Below are positions 1-10,397 of a stretch of DNA of 64,000 bases, piece by piece. How positions within the stretch are numbered: the first letter of the stretch is position 1; each line of letters starts with the position of its first letter. The stretch covers positions 62,001 to 126,000 of the forward strand of contig NZ_CP091509.1 in NCBI RefSeq assembly GCF_022870885.1, in the 5' to 3' direction. The notes beneath the pieces were generated by a model. It saw nothing but the letters and a program-made list of their open reading frames with translations. It was not told the DNA's origin and did not search any database. The stretch comes from Neisseria dumasiana. GTDB lineage: Bacteria; Pseudomonadota; Gammaproteobacteria; Burkholderiales; Neisseriaceae. Both the position numbers and the translations under genes were made by a program.

Positions 1-1
1 T

Positions 2-598
2 TGGAAACAGCGTACCGTCGGTATCGGCGTGGTTTCGCCCGAACGCGCCCTGCAAAAAGGCTTTACCGGCGTGATGCTGCGCGGTTCGGGCATCGAATGG
101 GATATCCGCAAAAAAGCCCCTTATGATGCCTATGCCAACGTCGATTTCGATATTCCCGTCGGCGTAAACGGCGACTGCTACGACCGCTATCTGTGCCGTA
201 TCAACGAAATGCGCGAATCCAACCGCATTATCAAACAGTGCGTGCAATGGCTCAAAGCCAACCCCGGCCCCGTGATTGTCGATAACCACAAAGTCGCGCC
301 GCCCAAACGCACCGAAATGAAAATGGGTATGGAAGACTTGATTCACCACTTCAAACTGTTTACCGAAGGCATGCATGTGCCCGAAGGCGAAACCTATGCC
401 GCAGTCGAGCACCCCAAAGGCGAGTTTGGCATTTATATGATTTCAGACGGCGCCAACAAACCTTACCGCCTGAAAATCCGTGCGCCCGGCTTTGCCCACC
501 TGCAAGGCATGGACGAAATGGCACGCGGCCACATGTTGGCCGACGTGGTAGCCATCATCGGTACGCAAGACATCGTATTCGGAGAGGTAGACCGATAA
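2..598 (+). CDS. nuoD: NADH-quinone oxidoreductase subunit D, C-terminal part
   Basis: This is the 49-kDa quinone-binding subunit of respiratory complex I, a peripheral-arm protein on the cytoplasmic face of the inner membrane. The window begins inside the gene: the frame is open from base 2, so only the last ~198 residues are present and the start lies outside. The sequence ends in [12 protein letters not shown], the typical NuoD C-terminus, and carries the conserved [11 protein letters not shown] and [14 protein letters not shown] stretches. Its TAA stop overlaps the nuoE start (TAATG), so the two are translationally coupled in the nuo operon. The identification is secure. Confidence 0.96.
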   Translation, partial: WKQRTVGIGVVSPERALQKGFTGVMLRGSGIEWDIRKKAPYDAYANVDFDIPVGVNGDCYDRYLCRINEMRESNRIIKQCVQWLKANPGPVIVDNHKVAPPKRTEMKMGMEDLIHHFKLFTEGMHVPEGETYAAVEHPKGEFGIYMISDGANKPYRLKIRAPGFAHLQGMDEMARGHMLADVVAIIGTQDIVFGEVDR

Positions 599-1071
599 TG
601 TTATCCGCAGAATCTTTAAAACTGATAGATGTTGAATTGGCGAAATACCCCGCCGACCAACGCCGTTCCGCCATCATGGGTGCATTACGCATTGCCCAAG
701 AAGAAAAACGCTGGCTCACGCCCGAAACCATAGAGTTTGTGGCCGATTATGTCGGCATCGCACCGGCAGCCGCTTACGAAGTTGCCACTTTCTACAATAT
801 GTACGACCTTGCCCCCGTAGGCAAATACAAACTCACCGTCTGCACCAACCTGCCCTGCGCCCTGCGCGGCGGTGTGAATGCAGCCGAATACCTGAAACAG
901 AAACTCGGCATCGGCTTTGGCGAAACCACTTCAGACGGCCTCTATACCTTAATGGAAGGCGAGTGCATGGGCGCATGCGGCGATGCCCCCGTGATGCTGG
1001 TGAACAATCACAAAATGTGCAGTTTTATGACTGAAGAAGCGATTGAGCAAAAATTGGCGGAATTGCAGTAA
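598..1071 (+). CDS. nuoE: NADH-quinone oxidoreductase subunit E
   Basis: This is the 24-kDa subunit of the NADH dehydrogenase module of complex I, carrying [2Fe-2S] cluster N1a. At 157 aa it has the usual bacterial length. The cluster ligands are visible as CTNLPC (Cys-x4-Cys) followed by CMGAC (Cys-x3-Cys) about 37 residues later, the thioredoxin-like 2Fe-2S pattern. The N-terminal half holds the helical RRSAIMGALRIAQEE region. The start overlaps the nuoD stop. Downstream the operon is interrupted by an unrelated small gene and an intergenic repeat region before nuoF, which is unusual because nuoE and nuoF are normally adjacent. Confidence 0.97.
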   Translation: MLSAESLKLIDVELAKYPADQRRSAIMGALRIAQEEKRWLTPETIEFVADYVGIAPAAAYEVATFYNMYDLAPVGKYKLTVCTNLPCALRGGVNAAEYLKQKLGIGFGETTSDGLYTLMEGECMGACGDAPVMLVNNHKMCSFMTEEAIEQKLAELQ

Positions 1072-1111
1072 GGGCTACCTGAAAGGCCGTCAGAAAAGAA
1101 AGGAAGCAGAA

Positions 1112-1507
1112 ATGGAAGCCAAATGCTTGTGTGGTGCTGTATCCATAAAAGTTGAAGCTGACCGCAAGCTGCACGCCTGCCATTGCGGCAAATGCCGTAC
1201 TTGGGGTAGTGGTGCAAGTTTTACCTTGACGGCCAAAAAACCTGAAATTAGTGGCAGCGAACATATCGGTCGCTACCGCTCGTCCGAATGGGCGGAACGC
1301 TGTTTCTGCAAACAATGCGGCACGCACCTGTTTGTTCAGGTGGGCGACGATTATTACATCAATGCGGGATTATTTGCCGATAACGCCGATTTTGAGCTGG
1401 AAAGCCAAATTTTTATCGACTGCAAAGCACCGTATTACGATTTGGCCAACGATACGCCGAAACTGACCGAGCATGAGTTTTTAGCCATGATTGGCGCGGA
1501 GAAATAA
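1112..1507 (+). CDS. GFA-family (glutathione-dependent formaldehyde-activating-like) zinc protein
   Basis: A 131-aa protein of the GFA/CENP-V family. The cysteine pattern fits the family's zinc-binding fold: CLCGAV near the N-terminus, CHCGKCR about 20 residues later, and CFCKQCGTHLF in the middle. The start is taken at 1112 because AAGGAAG lies just upstream; an open frame runs back to 1043 but overlaps nuoE without family-like sequence. It is inserted between nuoE and nuoF and is flanked by DUS-like sequences, which suggests arrival by transformation rather than a role in complex I. The substrate is unknown, since many family members do not act on S-hydroxymethylglutathione. Confidence 0.8.
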   Translation: MEAKCLCGAVSIKVEADRKLHACHCGKCRTWGSGASFTLTAKKPEISGSEHIGRYRSSEWAERCFCKQCGTHLFVQVGDDYYINAGLFADNADFELESQIFIDCKAPYYDLANDTPKLTEHEFLAMIGAEK

Positions 1508-1520
1508 CGGGCAGCAAGCC

Positions 1521-1597
1521 GTAGGTCGGATTCTTGAATCCGACATCTTAAACAAAGTTGCAATTCGGAAAATGTCGGATTCAAGAATCCGACCTAC
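1521..1597. repeat. 26-bp perfect inverted repeat
   Basis: Bases 1521-1546 and 1572-1597 are perfect reverse complements, separated by 25 bases. Each arm itself contains the near-palindrome TCGGATTCTTGAATCCGA. The structure could act as a terminator for the nuoE side, but there is no T-run after it. It looks like an intergenic palindromic repeat of the REP type. A degenerate part of an arm (TTTGAATCCGATACGG) recurs at about 1613-1628. Confidence 0.8.
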
Positions 1598-1683
1598 AAA
1601 ACATTGAAGGCATTTGAATCCGATACGGCCAAGCATTTGAAATTAAACACTTTAAAAAATCCCTGTTTCAGACGGCCTCAACA

Positions 1684-1707
1684 AGGCTACCTGAAAGGCC
1701 GTCTGAA
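1684..1707 (+). repeat. Two DNA uptake sequences of different dialects, end to end
   Basis: AGGCTACCTGAA (1684-1695) is followed without a gap by AGGCCGTCTGAA (1696-1707). The first is the 12-mer described as the Eikenella dialect (AG-eikDUS); the second is the AG-DUS used throughout this window. An inverted AG-DUS core (TTTCAGACGGCCT, about 1668-1680) precedes them, so the region can also fold as a hairpin upstream of nuoF. No gene is seen in 1508-1813 apart from these repeats. Confidence 0.85.
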
Positions 1708-1813
1708 AACCTTTCAGACAGGCATGTAAACAAAATATCAGCGCATAACCGCATCAGGCGGTTGGGCGGCAAAACAAAAGATTGAAGAAGATTAACCGAT
1801 TAGGGCTAAGCAA

Positions 1814-3109
1814 ATGGCTATTTTCCAATCAGGCGTGATTTTTGAAAACGTCGATACCCGCAATCCCGACTGTTGGCACTTGGAAGCATACCAAGCGCGC
1901 GGCGGCTACCAAGCGCTGCGTAAAATCCTGACTGAAAACATGTCGCAAGACGACGTGATTGCCGAAGTCAAGACTTCGGGCTTGCGCGGGCGCGGCGGTG
2001 CGGGCTTCCCCACCGGTTTGAAATGGAGCTTTATGCCCCGTTCCTTCCCCGGTGCGAAATACGTCGTCTGCAACACCGACGAAGGCGAACCCGGCACATT
2101 CAAAGACCGTGACATCATCAACTTCAACCCCCATGCGTTGATTGAAGGCATGATCATTGCCGGATACGCAATGGGTGCGGAAGCAGGCTATAACTATATC
2201 CACGGCGAAATCTTCGAAGGTTACCAGCGTTTTGAAGAAGCTTTAGCCGAAGCCCGCCAAGCCGGTTTCTTGGGTAAAAACATCATGGGAACGGATTTCA
2301 GCTTCGAGCTATTTGCCGCCCACGGTTACGGCGCATATATCTGCGGCGAAGAAACCGCTTTGCTGGAGTCGCTCGAAGGCAAGAAAGGCCAACCGCGCTT
2401 CAAACCGCCGTTCCCCGCTTCATACGGCCTGTACGGAAAACCCACCACCATCAACAACACCGAAACCTTTGCTTCGGTGCCGTTCATTATCCGTGACGGC
2501 GGACAAACCTTTGCCGACAAAGGCATCGAAAATGCAGGTGGCACCAAGCTGTTTTCCATTTCCGGCCACGTTGAACGCCCCGGCAACTACGAAGTGCCGT
2601 TGGGTACGCCGTTTGCCAAACTGCTGGAAATGGCCGGCGGCATGAAAGACGGCAAAAAACTCAAAGCCGTGATTCCCGGCGGTTCGTCTGCGCCCGTACT
2701 GCCCGGCGAAGTAATGATGACCTTGAACATGGATTACGATTCCATCGCCAAAGCAGGTTCCATGCTCGGTTCGGGCGCGATTATCGTGATGGACGAAGAC
2801 GTGTGCATGGTAAAAGCCCTCGAACGCTTGAGCTACTTCTACCACGAAGAATCCTGCGGCCAATGCACACCCTGCCGCGAGGGTACAGGCTGGCTGTACC
2901 GCGTGGTGCACCGTATTGCCGAAGGCAAAGGCCGCCCCGAAGATTTGGACTTGCTCGATTCGGTCGGCAACAACATGGCCGGCCGCACTATCTGCGCCTT
3001 GGCCGATGCCGCCGTATTCCCCGTGCGCAGCTTTACCAAGCATTTCCGCCATGAGTTTGAACACTATATCGAGCATGGCAAACCGGCTAAAGAGCATAAG
3101 TGGTGCTAA
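1814..3109 (+). CDS. nuoF: NADH-quinone oxidoreductase subunit F
   Basis: This is the 51-kDa NADH- and FMN-binding subunit of complex I, which accepts the hydride from NADH. It is 431 aa, of normal length. The glycine-rich nucleotide-binding motif [13 protein letters not shown] is near residue 60, and the N3 [4Fe-4S] ligands appear in [13 protein letters not shown] near residue 350, followed by the conserved C of TICALAD. The ribosome-binding site is weak. It is separated from nuoE by ~740 bp of inserted material and from nuoG by a small foreign-looking gene. Confidence 0.97.
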   Translation: MAIFQSGVIFENVDTRNPDCWHLEAYQARGGYQALRKILTENMSQDDVIAEVKTSGLRGRGGAGFPTGLKWSFMPRSFPGAKYVVCNTDEGEPGTFKDRDIINFNPHALIEGMIIAGYAMGAEAGYNYIHGEIFEGYQRFEEALAEARQAGFLGKNIMGTDFSFELFAAHGYGAYICGEETALLESLEGKKGQPRFKPPFPASYGLYGKPTTINNTETFASVPFIIRDGGQTFADKGIENAGGTKLFSISGHVERPGNYEVPLGTPFAKLLEMAGGMKDGKKLKAVIPGGSSAPVLPGEVMMTLNMDYDSIAKAGSMLGSGAIIVMDEDVCMVKALERLSYFYHEESCGQCTPCREGTGWLYRVVHRIAEGKGRPEDLDLLDSVGNNMAGRTICALADAAVFPVRSFTKHFRHEFEHYIEHGKPAKEHKWC

Positions 3110-3117
3110 TCTCAGAG

Positions 3118-3396
3118 ATGAAAACGATTATAGAGCCACATCAGCTTGAGGATGCTCATCAATATTGCCTTCGTAACGGTAAGATGCTGAAAGAAGAACA
3201 AATTTGTGGCTGTTTCCACTGCCAAAGAATCTTCTTGTCGAGCGAATTAAAAGCGGAAGACTTTATACCTGAAGAGGATGGTCATGACACAGTATGGTGC
3301 CCTTATTGCGGTATCGACAGTGTCATCGGTGAAAAAAGCGGCTATCCCATTACCGCTGAATGGTTGGCAGAAATGAACCGATATTGGTTTTCCTGA
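3118..3396 (+). CDS. Small cysteine-rich hypothetical protein between nuoF and nuoG
   Basis: A 92-aa soluble protein of unknown function. It has two Cys groupings, ICGCFHC and WCPYCG, about 37 residues apart, which looks like a zinc-ribbon arrangement. The start is placed at the ATG at 3118; a frame from 3100 overlaps the end of nuoF. No complex I subunit matches it, so I regard it as an accessory gene inserted into the nuo operon and probably co-transcribed. I do not recognise a family. Confidence 0.65.
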   Translation: MKTIIEPHQLEDAHQYCLRNGKMLKEEQICGCFHCQRIFLSSELKAEDFIPEEDGHDTVWCPYCGIDSVIGEKSGYPITAEWLAEMNRYWFS

Positions 3397-3483
3397 AAAA
3401 CTGAAGTATGAAGATGCAGGCCGGTTGTTTGAATGCCTGAACTTAAAAAATTTTTGAATAAAACCGTAACTAGGAAACACACC

Positions 3484-5742
3484 ATGTTACAAATTGAAAT
3501 CGACGGTAAACAGATTGCAGTCAAGCAGGGTGCGACCGTAATGGAAGCGGCGCACGAGCTGGGCACTTATATCCCGCATTTCTGCTACCACAAAAAATTA
3601 TCCATTGCCGCCAACTGCCGCATGTGCTTGGTGGAGGTGGAAAAAGCCCCCAAACCCCTGCCTGCCTGTGCCACGCCGGTAACAGACGGCATGGTGGTGC
3701 ATACCCATTCCGCCAAGGCCAAGCAGGCGCAGGAAGGCGTGATGGAATTTCTGCTCATCAACCATCCGCTGGATTGCCCGATTTGCGACCAGGGCGGTGA
3801 GTGTCAGCTGCAGGATTTGGCCGTGGGCTACGGTAAATCGTCGAGCCGTTATCAAGAAGAAAAACGCTCGGTTGTACCCAAAGATATGGGGCCGTTGGTG
3901 TCGGCGGAAGAAATGAGCCGCTGTATCCACTGTACCCGCTGTGTGCGCTTTACCGAAGAGATTGCCGGTTTGCAGGAAATCGCTATGGCCAATCGCGGCG
4001 AGTTTTCCGAAATCATGCCGTTTATCGGCAAAGCGGTGGAAACCGAATTGTCCGGCAACGTGATTGATTTGTGTCCGGTGGGTGCCTTAACCAGCAAACC
4101 GTTCCGCTACGATGCCCGTTCTTGGGAATTGAGCCGCCGTAAAACCATTTCTGCGCATGATGCTTTGGGCAGCAATTTAATCGTGCAAACCAAAGACCAC
4201 ACCGTGCGCCGTGTGTTGCCGTTGGAAAACGAAGCCGTGAACGAATGCTGGATTTCCGATCGCGACCGCTTCGCCTACGAAGGCCTGTATCACGAAAGCC
4301 GTCTGAAAACCCCGAAAATCAAACACGGCGGCCAATGGCATGAAGTGGATTGGCAAACTGCACTCGAATATGTGCGTAAAACCTTAGATTGCATTCAAAA
4401 AGAAGACGGCCAAGATGCGGTAGGTATTTGGGCGAACCCGATGAATACCGTTGAAGAGCTGTATCTGGCCAAAAAACTTTCAGACGGCCTCAATATCAAG
4501 CATTTCGACACACGCTTGATGCAGCAAGACAGCCGCCTTGCGGGCAGCTTGAAAGGTGCGCAATGGCTGGGTCAAAGCATTGAAAGTTTGGGCAATGCCG
4601 ATGCCGTGCTGGTTGTAGGCGCGAATCTGCGCAAAGAACAACCGCTGCTGACTGCCCGTTTGCGCCGTGCCGCCAAGTCTTATATGGCTCTGAGCATCAT
4701 GGCGAGCAGCAAAGAAGAATTGCACATGCCTTTGTTGGCACAAGAAGCCGTACATCCGAACGAATGGGCAGGCCGTCTGAAAAATATGGCGCAAGACCTT
4801 GAAAACGCCGTTTCAGGTAGCCTGAAAAATGCTGAGAAAGCGGCAATTGTGTTGGGTGCCGAAGTGCAAAACCACCCTGATTATGCGGCGGTTTATGCTG
4901 CCGCTCAGGAATTGGCCGATGCCACCGGTGCGGTTTTAGGCGTTCTGCCGCAAGCCGCCAACAGCGTGGGTGCGGATGTGTTGGGCGTGAACCGCGGCAA
5001 CAGCATTCAAGAAATGTTGGCGCAACCGAAAAAAGCCGTGTTGCTGTTGAATGTAGAGCCTGAAATTGATGTGGCAAACGGCGGTAAAGCGGTCGCTGCA
5101 TTGAAGCAAGCCCAAAGCGTGATGGCGTTTACGCCGTTTGAAAGCGAAACCTTGCGCGAAGTGTGCGATGTGATGTTGCCGATCGCGCCGTTTACTGAAA
5201 CATCGGGCAGCTTCATCAGCATGGAAGGCCGTCTGCAATCGTTCCACGGTGTGGTAAAAGGCTTTGCCGATTCGCGTCCGTTGTGGAAAGTTTTGCGTGT
5301 GCTGGGCAATGTATTCGAGCTGGAAGGCTTCGAATACGACAGCAGCGAGCAGGTGTTGAGAGAAGCGGTAAACAAAGAAAGCCTGCCTGAAAAACTCAAC
5401 AACCGCAGCACTTGGCAAGGCGAAGCCGTTCAGACGGCCTCCGGTTTGGTGCGCGTAGGCGGTGTGGGCATCTACCATACCGATGCGATTGTGCGCCGCT
5501 CCGCTCCGTTGCAAGCGACTTCACATGCACAAGTGCCTGCCGCCCGTATTCATCCGAACACCTTGGCTGCTTTGGGCTTGCAAGACGGCGAGGCCGTGCA
5601 GGCAGGGCAGGGCAGCGCAACCGTTGGTGTGCGTGTAAGCGCCGATGCGGGCCTGCCTGAAAATGTTGTGTATCTGCCGCTGCATACTGAAAATGCTGCG
5701 TCGGGTGCGTTGATGAACACTATCGAACTGACGCGGGGTTAA
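3484..5742 (+). CDS. nuoG: NADH-quinone oxidoreductase subunit G
   Basis: This is the 75-kDa iron-sulfur subunit of complex I that carries electrons from NuoF/NuoE to NuoI. The start at 3484 gives 752 aa beginning [10 protein letters not shown], the normal ferredoxin-like N-terminus. Cluster ligands are visible in order: FCYH and CRMC for the 2Fe-2S cluster, [10 protein letters not shown] with the preceding His region, and CIHCTRC with a later C for a 4Fe-4S cluster. The C-terminal part is the molybdopterin-oxidoreductase-like domain without cofactor. A reverse copy of the Eikenella-type uptake sequence (TTCAGGTAGCCT, 4812-4823) and several AG-DUS lie inside the coding region. Confidence 0.97.
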   Translation: MLQIEIDGKQIAVKQGATVMEAAHELGTYIPHFCYHKKLSIAANCRMCLVEVEKAPKPLPACATPVTDGMVVHTHSAKAKQAQEGVMEFLLINHPLDCPICDQGGECQLQDLAVGYGKSSSRYQEEKRSVVPKDMGPLVSAEEMSRCIHCTRCVRFTEEIAGLQEIAMANRGEFSEIMPFIGKAVETELSGNVIDLCPVGALTSKPFRYDARSWELSRRKTISAHDALGSNLIVQTKDHTVRRVLPLENEAVNECWISDRDRFAYEGLYHESRLKTPKIKHGGQWHEVDWQTALEYVRKTLDCIQKEDGQDAVGIWANPMNTVEELYLAKKLSDGLNIKHFDTRLMQQDSRLAGSLKGAQWLGQSIESLGNADAVLVVGANLRKEQPLLTARLRRAAKSYMALSIMASSKEELHMPLLAQEAVHPNEWAGRLKNMAQDLENAVSGSLKNAEKAAIVLGAEVQNHPDYAAVYAAAQELADATGAVLGVLPQAANSVGADVLGVNRGNSIQEMLAQPKKAVLLLNVEPEIDVANGGKAVAALKQAQSVMAFTPFESETLREVCDVMLPIAPFTETSGSFISMEGRLQSFHGVVKGFADSRPLWKVLRVLGNVFELEGFEYDSSEQVLREAVNKESLPEKLNNRSTWQGEAVQTASGLVRVGGVGIYHTDAIVRRSAPLQATSHAQVPAARIHPNTLAALGLQDGEAVQAGQGSATVGVRVSADAGLPENVVYLPLHTENAASGALMNTIELTRG

Positions 5743-5744
5743 TC

Positions 5745-6794
5745 ATGCAGGAATGGTTCCAAGCCTTGTTGGGTAATGAGATCGGCTTAATCGTTTCGAT
5801 TGTGCTGAAAATCGTGATTATCTTGATCCCGTTGATTTTGACGGTGGCGTATCTTACCTACTTCGAGCGTAAGGTAATCGGCTATATGCAGCTGCGCGTC
5901 GGCCCGAACGTAACCGGCCCGTTTGGTTTGATTCAGCCCTTTGCCGACGTGTTGAAGTTGCTGTTTAAAGAAGTTACCCGCCCCAAACTGTCGAATAAAG
6001 CGTTGTTTTATATCGGCCCGATGATGTCGCTGATGCCTGCGTTTGCAGCTTGGGCGGTGATTCCGTTTTCTGATGAATGGCTGCTGACCAATGTGGATGC
6101 GGGTTTGTTGTATATTCTGATGATTACCTCTCTGTCCGTATATGGAGTGATTATTGCGGGTTGGGCTTCCAACTCCAAATATTCGTTCTTAGGTGCCATG
6201 CGTTCTTCAGCCCAAACCATTTCTTATGAAATTGCCATGGGTGCGGCATTGGTATGTGTGGTAATGGTTTCGGGCAGCATGAATTTCAAAGAAATTGTTG
6301 CCAGCCAAGCCCAAGGCATTGCCGGCGGTTCGATTTTCTCTTGGAACTGGTTTGCTTTGTTCCCTGTATTCATCGTGTATCTGATTTCCGCCGTAGCCGA
6401 AACCAACCGTGCACCGTTCGACGTTGCCGAAGGCGAGTCGGAAATCGTGGCCGGTTTCCATGTGGAGTATTCGGGCTTTGCATTTGCCCTGTTCTTCCTT
6501 GCCGAATATATTTTCATGATTCTGATCGGTGCGCTTACCGCCATCATGTTCTTAGGCGGTTGGCTGTCTCCGTTCCCGCAAAGCTGGGGCATTATCGGTA
6601 CGCCGAGCGCATTTTGGATGTTCTTGAAAATGGCCTTTATCCTTTACGGCTATTTGTGGATTCGTGCCACTTTCCCGCGCTACCGTTACGACCAAATTAT
6701 GCGTTTGGGCTGGAAAGTGCTGATTCCGGTAACTTTTGTGTGCATCGTATTGCTCGGCTTGTGGATGATTTCGCCCTTGAGTTTGTGGAAATAA
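5745..6794 (+). CDS. nuoH: NADH-quinone oxidoreductase subunit H
   Basis: A membrane subunit of complex I at the junction with the peripheral arm, forming much of the quinone-access chamber. It is 349 aa with about eight hydrophobic segments and the conserved [18 protein letters not shown] and [15 protein letters not shown] loops, the latter acidic and diagnostic of NuoH. It starts 2 bases after the nuoG stop, so the two are tightly coupled. Confidence 0.97.
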   Translation: MQEWFQALLGNEIGLIVSIVLKIVIILIPLILTVAYLTYFERKVIGYMQLRVGPNVTGPFGLIQPFADVLKLLFKEVTRPKLSNKALFYIGPMMSLMPAFAAWAVIPFSDEWLLTNVDAGLLYILMITSLSVYGVIIAGWASNSKYSFLGAMRSSAQTISYEIAMGAALVCVVMVSGSMNFKEIVASQAQGIAGGSIFSWNWFALFPVFIVYLISAVAETNRAPFDVAEGESEIVAGFHVEYSGFAFALFFLAEYIFMILIGALTAIMFLGGWLSPFPQSWGIIGTPSAFWMFLKMAFILYGYLWIRATFPRYRYDQIMRLGWKVLIPVTFVCIVLLGLWMISPLSLWK

Positions 6795-6809
6795 GGGAGA
6801 GAGTGAATT

Positions 6810-7289
6810 ATGGCTAATTTAGTAAAAACCTTCCTGCTCGGCGAATTGGTAAAAGGCATGGGCGTTACGCTCAAAAACTTTTTCGCCCGCAAAGAAACGA
6901 TTATGTTCCCCGAAGAAAAAACGCCGCAGTCCGTGCGTTTTCGCGGCCTGCATGCCCAGCGTCGCTATCCGAACGGGGAAGAGCGCTGCATTGCCTGCAA
7001 ACTGTGTGAAGCGGTTTGCCCGGCAATGGCGATTAATATTGAAAGTGAACAGCGCGAAGACGGCAGCCGCCGTACCACCCGTTACGATATCGATTTGACC
7101 AAGTGCATTTTTTGCGGCTTTTGCGAAGAAGCCTGCCCGACTGATGCCATTGTGGAAACCCATATTCTCGAATACCACGGTGAGAAGCGCGGCGATTTGC
7201 ACTACACCAAACCCATGCTGCTGGCGATTGGTGACAAATACGAAGCCGAAATCGCCAAACGCAAAGCTGCCGATGCACCCTACCGCTAA
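6810..7289 (+). CDS. nuoI: NADH-quinone oxidoreductase subunit I
   Basis: This is the TYKY subunit of complex I, holding clusters N6a and N6b that pass electrons towards N2 and quinone. In 159 aa the two 8Fe-ferredoxin motifs are intact: [12 protein letters not shown] and [12 protein letters not shown]. The N-terminal amphipathic region and the conserved ALHGQ-like region ([14 protein letters not shown]) are also present. It lies between nuoH and nuoJ with 12-15 base gaps, in canonical order. Confidence 0.97.
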   Translation: MANLVKTFLLGELVKGMGVTLKNFFARKETIMFPEEKTPQSVRFRGLHAQRRYPNGEERCIACKLCEAVCPAMAINIESEQREDGSRRTTRYDIDLTKCIFCGFCEEACPTDAIVETHILEYHGEKRGDLHYTKPMLLAIGDKYEAEIAKRKAADAPYR

Positions 7290-7301
7290 AGGAACAGAAC
7301 C

Positions 7302-7961
7302 ATGACTTTTTCTCTGATTATGTTCTATATATTGGCGGCCATTATCCTATTCGGTGCGGTAAAAACCGTTACCGCCAAAAACCCGGTGCACGCTTCTTTG
7401 TATTTGGTGCTTACTTTCTGTATGTCGGCAATGATGTGGATGCTGATGCAGGCCGAATTTTTGGGCATTACCTTGGTTGTGGTGTATGTTGGCGCAGTAA
7501 TGGTGCTGTTCCTGTTTGTGGTGATGATGTTGAACATCGACATCGAAGAAATGCGTGCGGGCTTTTGGCGCAATGCCCCCGTTGCATTTACCGTAGGCGT
7601 GTTGATGGCGGTGGCGCTTATTTTGATTTTGGTTGCACCTGATACCAATTTGGCCGCATTCGGCCCCATGAAAGATATTCCCGCCGATTACAGCAACGTG
7701 CGCGATTTGGGCAGTCAAATTTACACCACTTATTTGCTGCCGTTCGAATTGGCTGCGGTGCTGTTGGTGCTGGGCATGGTGGCAGCGATTGCGTTGGTAC
7801 ACCGCAAAACGGTTAACCCCAAATATATTAATCCTGCCGATCAAGTGAAAGTGAATGCCAAAGAAGGCCGTATGCGTATGGTGAAAATGGAAGCTGTGGT
7901 GCATAAGCCCGCACAGCCTGAAACAGATTCAGACGGCCCGGCAGAGGAGGGCAAAGCATGA
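7302..7961 (+). CDS. nuoJ: NADH-quinone oxidoreductase subunit J
   Basis: A membrane-arm subunit of complex I, the ND6 homologue. At 219 aa it has five predicted membrane helices and the conserved [19 protein letters not shown] helix. A charged cytoplasmic tail of about 55 residues follows, and its end contains a DUS-derived stretch (ATTCAGACGGCC near 7928). The stop overlaps the start of nuoK by 4 bases (ATGA). Confidence 0.96.
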   Translation: MTFSLIMFYILAAIILFGAVKTVTAKNPVHASLYLVLTFCMSAMMWMLMQAEFLGITLVVVYVGAVMVLFLFVVMMLNIDIEEMRAGFWRNAPVAFTVGVLMAVALILILVAPDTNLAAFGPMKDIPADYSNVRDLGSQIYTTYLLPFELAAVLLVLGMVAAIALVHRKTVNPKYINPADQVKVNAKEGRMRMVKMEAVVHKPAQPETDSDGPAEEGKA

Positions 7962-8263
7962 TTACGATTACGCATTATTTGGTGCTCGCCGCCTTGCTGT
8001 TCGGCATCAGTGCGATGGGTATCTTTATGAACCGCAAAAACGTGTTGGTATTGTTGATGTCGATCGAGTTGATGCTGTTGGCAGTGAATTTTAACTTTAT
8101 CGCGTTTTCACAATACCTTGGCGATACTGCGGGGCAGATTTTCGTGTTCTTCGTGCTAACTGTTGCGGCAGCCGAGTCTGCCATCGGTTTGGCGATTATG
8201 GTATTGGTATTCCGTAACCGCAACACGATTAATGTAGCGGATTTGAACAGTTTGAAGGGTTAA
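7958..8263 (+). CDS. nuoK: NADH-quinone oxidoreductase subunit K
   Basis: The ND4L homologue, a 101-aa protein with three membrane helices. The second and third helices carry the conserved membrane glutamates ([10 protein letters not shown] and [10 protein letters not shown]) needed for proton translocation. The start overlaps nuoJ. The length is exactly typical. Confidence 0.97.
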   Translation: MITITHYLVLAALLFGISAMGIFMNRKNVLVLLMSIELMLLAVNFNFIAFSQYLGDTAGQIFVFFVLTVAAAESAIGLAIMVLVFRNRNTINVADLNSLKG

Positions 8264-8281
8264 TCGGGAGAAATAAGAAAA

Positions 8282-10300
8282 ATGAACGATATGAGCTTAT
8301 ATCTGGCGATTGCTCTGATTCCGCTGGCAGGTTCTCTGCTGGCCGGTTTGTTCGGCAATAAAATCGGCCGTGCCGGTGCGCACACGGTAACCATTTTAGG
8401 CGTAGCCGTTTCCGCCGTATTATCGGCTTATGTGTTGTGGGGCTTTATTAACGGCTCGCGCCCCAAATTCGATGAAAATGTATACACATGGTTAACCATG
8501 GGCGGGATAGATTTTTCTGTCGGATTTTTAGTAGACACTTTAACAGCCATGATGATGGTGGTGGTAACCAGCGTTTCTTTAATGGTGCATATCTATACCA
8601 TTGGTTATATGCACGACGAGAAAGTAGGCTACCAACGCTTCTTCAGTTATATCTCGTTGTTTACGTTCAGCATGTTGATGCTGGTGATGAGCAATAACTT
8701 CATTCAGTTGTTTTTCGGTTGGGAAGCCGTAGGTTTGGTTTCTTATCTGCTCATCGGTTTTTATTTCAAACGTGAAAGCGCGATTTTTGCAAACTTGAAG
8801 GCTTTTTTGGTTAACCGCGTCGGTGACTTCGGTTTCATCTTAGGTATCGGTTTGGTATTGGCCTATTTCGGCGGCAGCTTGCGTTATGCCGATGTGTTTG
8901 CTTATTTGCCAAATGTAGTAGGCATGCAGATTTTCGGTTGGGATTTAATTACCGTAACCTGCCTGCTGTTATTTGTGGGTGCGATGGGTAAATCTGCCCA
9001 GTTCCCGCTGCATGTTTGGCTTCCCGATTCGATGGAAGGTCCGACACCTATTTCTGCATTGATTCATGCGGCAACCATGGTAACGGCCGGTTTGTTTATG
9101 GTATCGCGCATGTCGCCGATTTATGAATTGTCTACTACGGCACTTTCGGTGATTATGGTAATCGGTGCGATTACTGCGCTCTTTATGGGCTTTCTCGGTA
9201 CGATCCAAAACGATATTAAACGCGTGGTGGCTTATTCTACCTTGTCTCAATTAGGTTATATGACTGTGGCCTTGGGCGTGTCTGCCTACTCAATCGCCAT
9301 GTTCCATGTGATGACCCATGCTTTCTTCAAAGCATTGCTGTTCTTAGCAGCGGGTAGTGCCATTATCGGTATGCATCACGACCAAGATATGCGCCATATG
9401 GGCAATCTGAAAAAATACATGCCGATTACCTGGATCACTATGTTGATTGGTAACTTGTCTCTTATCGGCACGCCTCTGTTTTCAGGTTTCTATTCGAAAG
9501 ATTCGATTATTGAAGCCGTGCATTTTAGCGATCTGCCCGGTAGCGGCTTTGCTTACTTTGCCGTGCTCGCCAGCGTATTCGTTACAGCTTTTTATGCATT
9601 CCGCCAATACTTTATGGTTTTCCACGGTAAAGAAAAGTGGCGTGAAATCCATCATGAACACCATTCAGACGGCCACGATGACGGTCACCATCACGGCTTG
9701 GGTAAAAACGACAATCCGCACGAAAGCCCTTGGGTGGTTACTTTGCCGCTGATTTTGTTGGCGATTCCGTCGGTAATCATCGGCTATATTGCCATCGAAC
9801 CCATGCTATACGGCGATTTCTTCAAAGATGTGATTTATGTCAACCATGAAGCGCATCCGGTTATGGCGCAAATGAAAGAAGCATTCCACGGCCCCTTGGC
9901 TATGGTTTCACACAGTTTGCATACCCCTGTGTTATATCTTGCCATTGCAGGCGTGGTTACCGCATGGGTGTTGTATGTGAAAGCACCGCATCTGCCGGCG
10001 AAAATCGCTTCTGCATTTAGCCCGATCTATAAACTTTTGGATAATAAATACTATTTAGATACGATTTACTACAACGTATTTGCCAAAGGCAGCCGCGCAT
10101 TGGGCAACTTCTTTTGGAAGGTTGGTGACACAGCCATTATCGATAATGGGTTGGTAAACGGCTCGGCCAAGTTGGTTGGTGCCATTGCCTCTCAAGTCCG
10201 TAAGATGCAAACCGGCTTTATTTACACTTATGCTGCCTTTATGGTAACGGGTGTGCTGGTGCTGGTAGTGGCGTTTTTCTGGGGCTTATGGTTTAAATAA
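8282..10300 (+). CDS. nuoL: NADH-quinone oxidoreductase subunit L
   Basis: A proton-pumping antiporter-like subunit (ND5) at the distal end of the complex I membrane arm, 672 aa. Conserved segments include GWEAVGLVSYLLIGF, the key lysine region VGAMGKSAQFPLHVWLPD, and the His-containing ALIHAATMVTAG. Between later helices there is a histidine-rich loop (residues ~457-480, HEHHSDGHDDGHHHG) whose DNA contains a DUS core (ATTCAGACGGCC). Such loops occur in other Neisseriaceae NuoL; metal binding there is only a possibility. The long C-terminal lateral helix is present. Confidence 0.96.
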   Translation: MNDMSLYLAIALIPLAGSLLAGLFGNKIGRAGAHTVTILGVAVSAVLSAYVLWGFINGSRPKFDENVYTWLTMGGIDFSVGFLVDTLTAMMMVVVTSVSLMVHIYTIGYMHDEKVGYQRFFSYISLFTFSMLMLVMSNNFIQLFFGWEAVGLVSYLLIGFYFKRESAIFANLKAFLVNRVGDFGFILGIGLVLAYFGGSLRYADVFAYLPNVVGMQIFGWDLITVTCLLLFVGAMGKSAQFPLHVWLPDSMEGPTPISALIHAATMVTAGLFMVSRMSPIYELSTTALSVIMVIGAITALFMGFLGTIQNDIKRVVAYSTLSQLGYMTVALGVSAYSIAMFHVMTHAFFKALLFLAAGSAIIGMHHDQDMRHMGNLKKYMPITWITMLIGNLSLIGTPLFSGFYSKDSIIEAVHFSDLPGSGFAYFAVLASVFVTAFYAFRQYFMVFHGKEKWREIHHEHHSDGHDDGHHHGLGKNDNPHESPWVVTLPLILLAIPSVIIGYIAIEPMLYGDFFKDVIYVNHEAHPVMAQMKEAFHGPLAMVSHSLHTPVLYLAIAGVVTAWVLYVKAPHLPAKIASAFSPIYKLLDNKYYLDTIYYNVFAKGSRALGNFFWKVGDTAIIDNGLVNGSAKLVGAIASQVRKMQTGFIYTYAAFMVTGVLVLVVAFFWGLWFK

Positions 10301-10397
10301 GGCCGTCTGAAAAAGCTTTCTTCATGAAAAACAGCAATACGGAAAAGATTTAGATTTACCCGAATAACAAAAACTTTATTTTGATAAACCACAGGCT

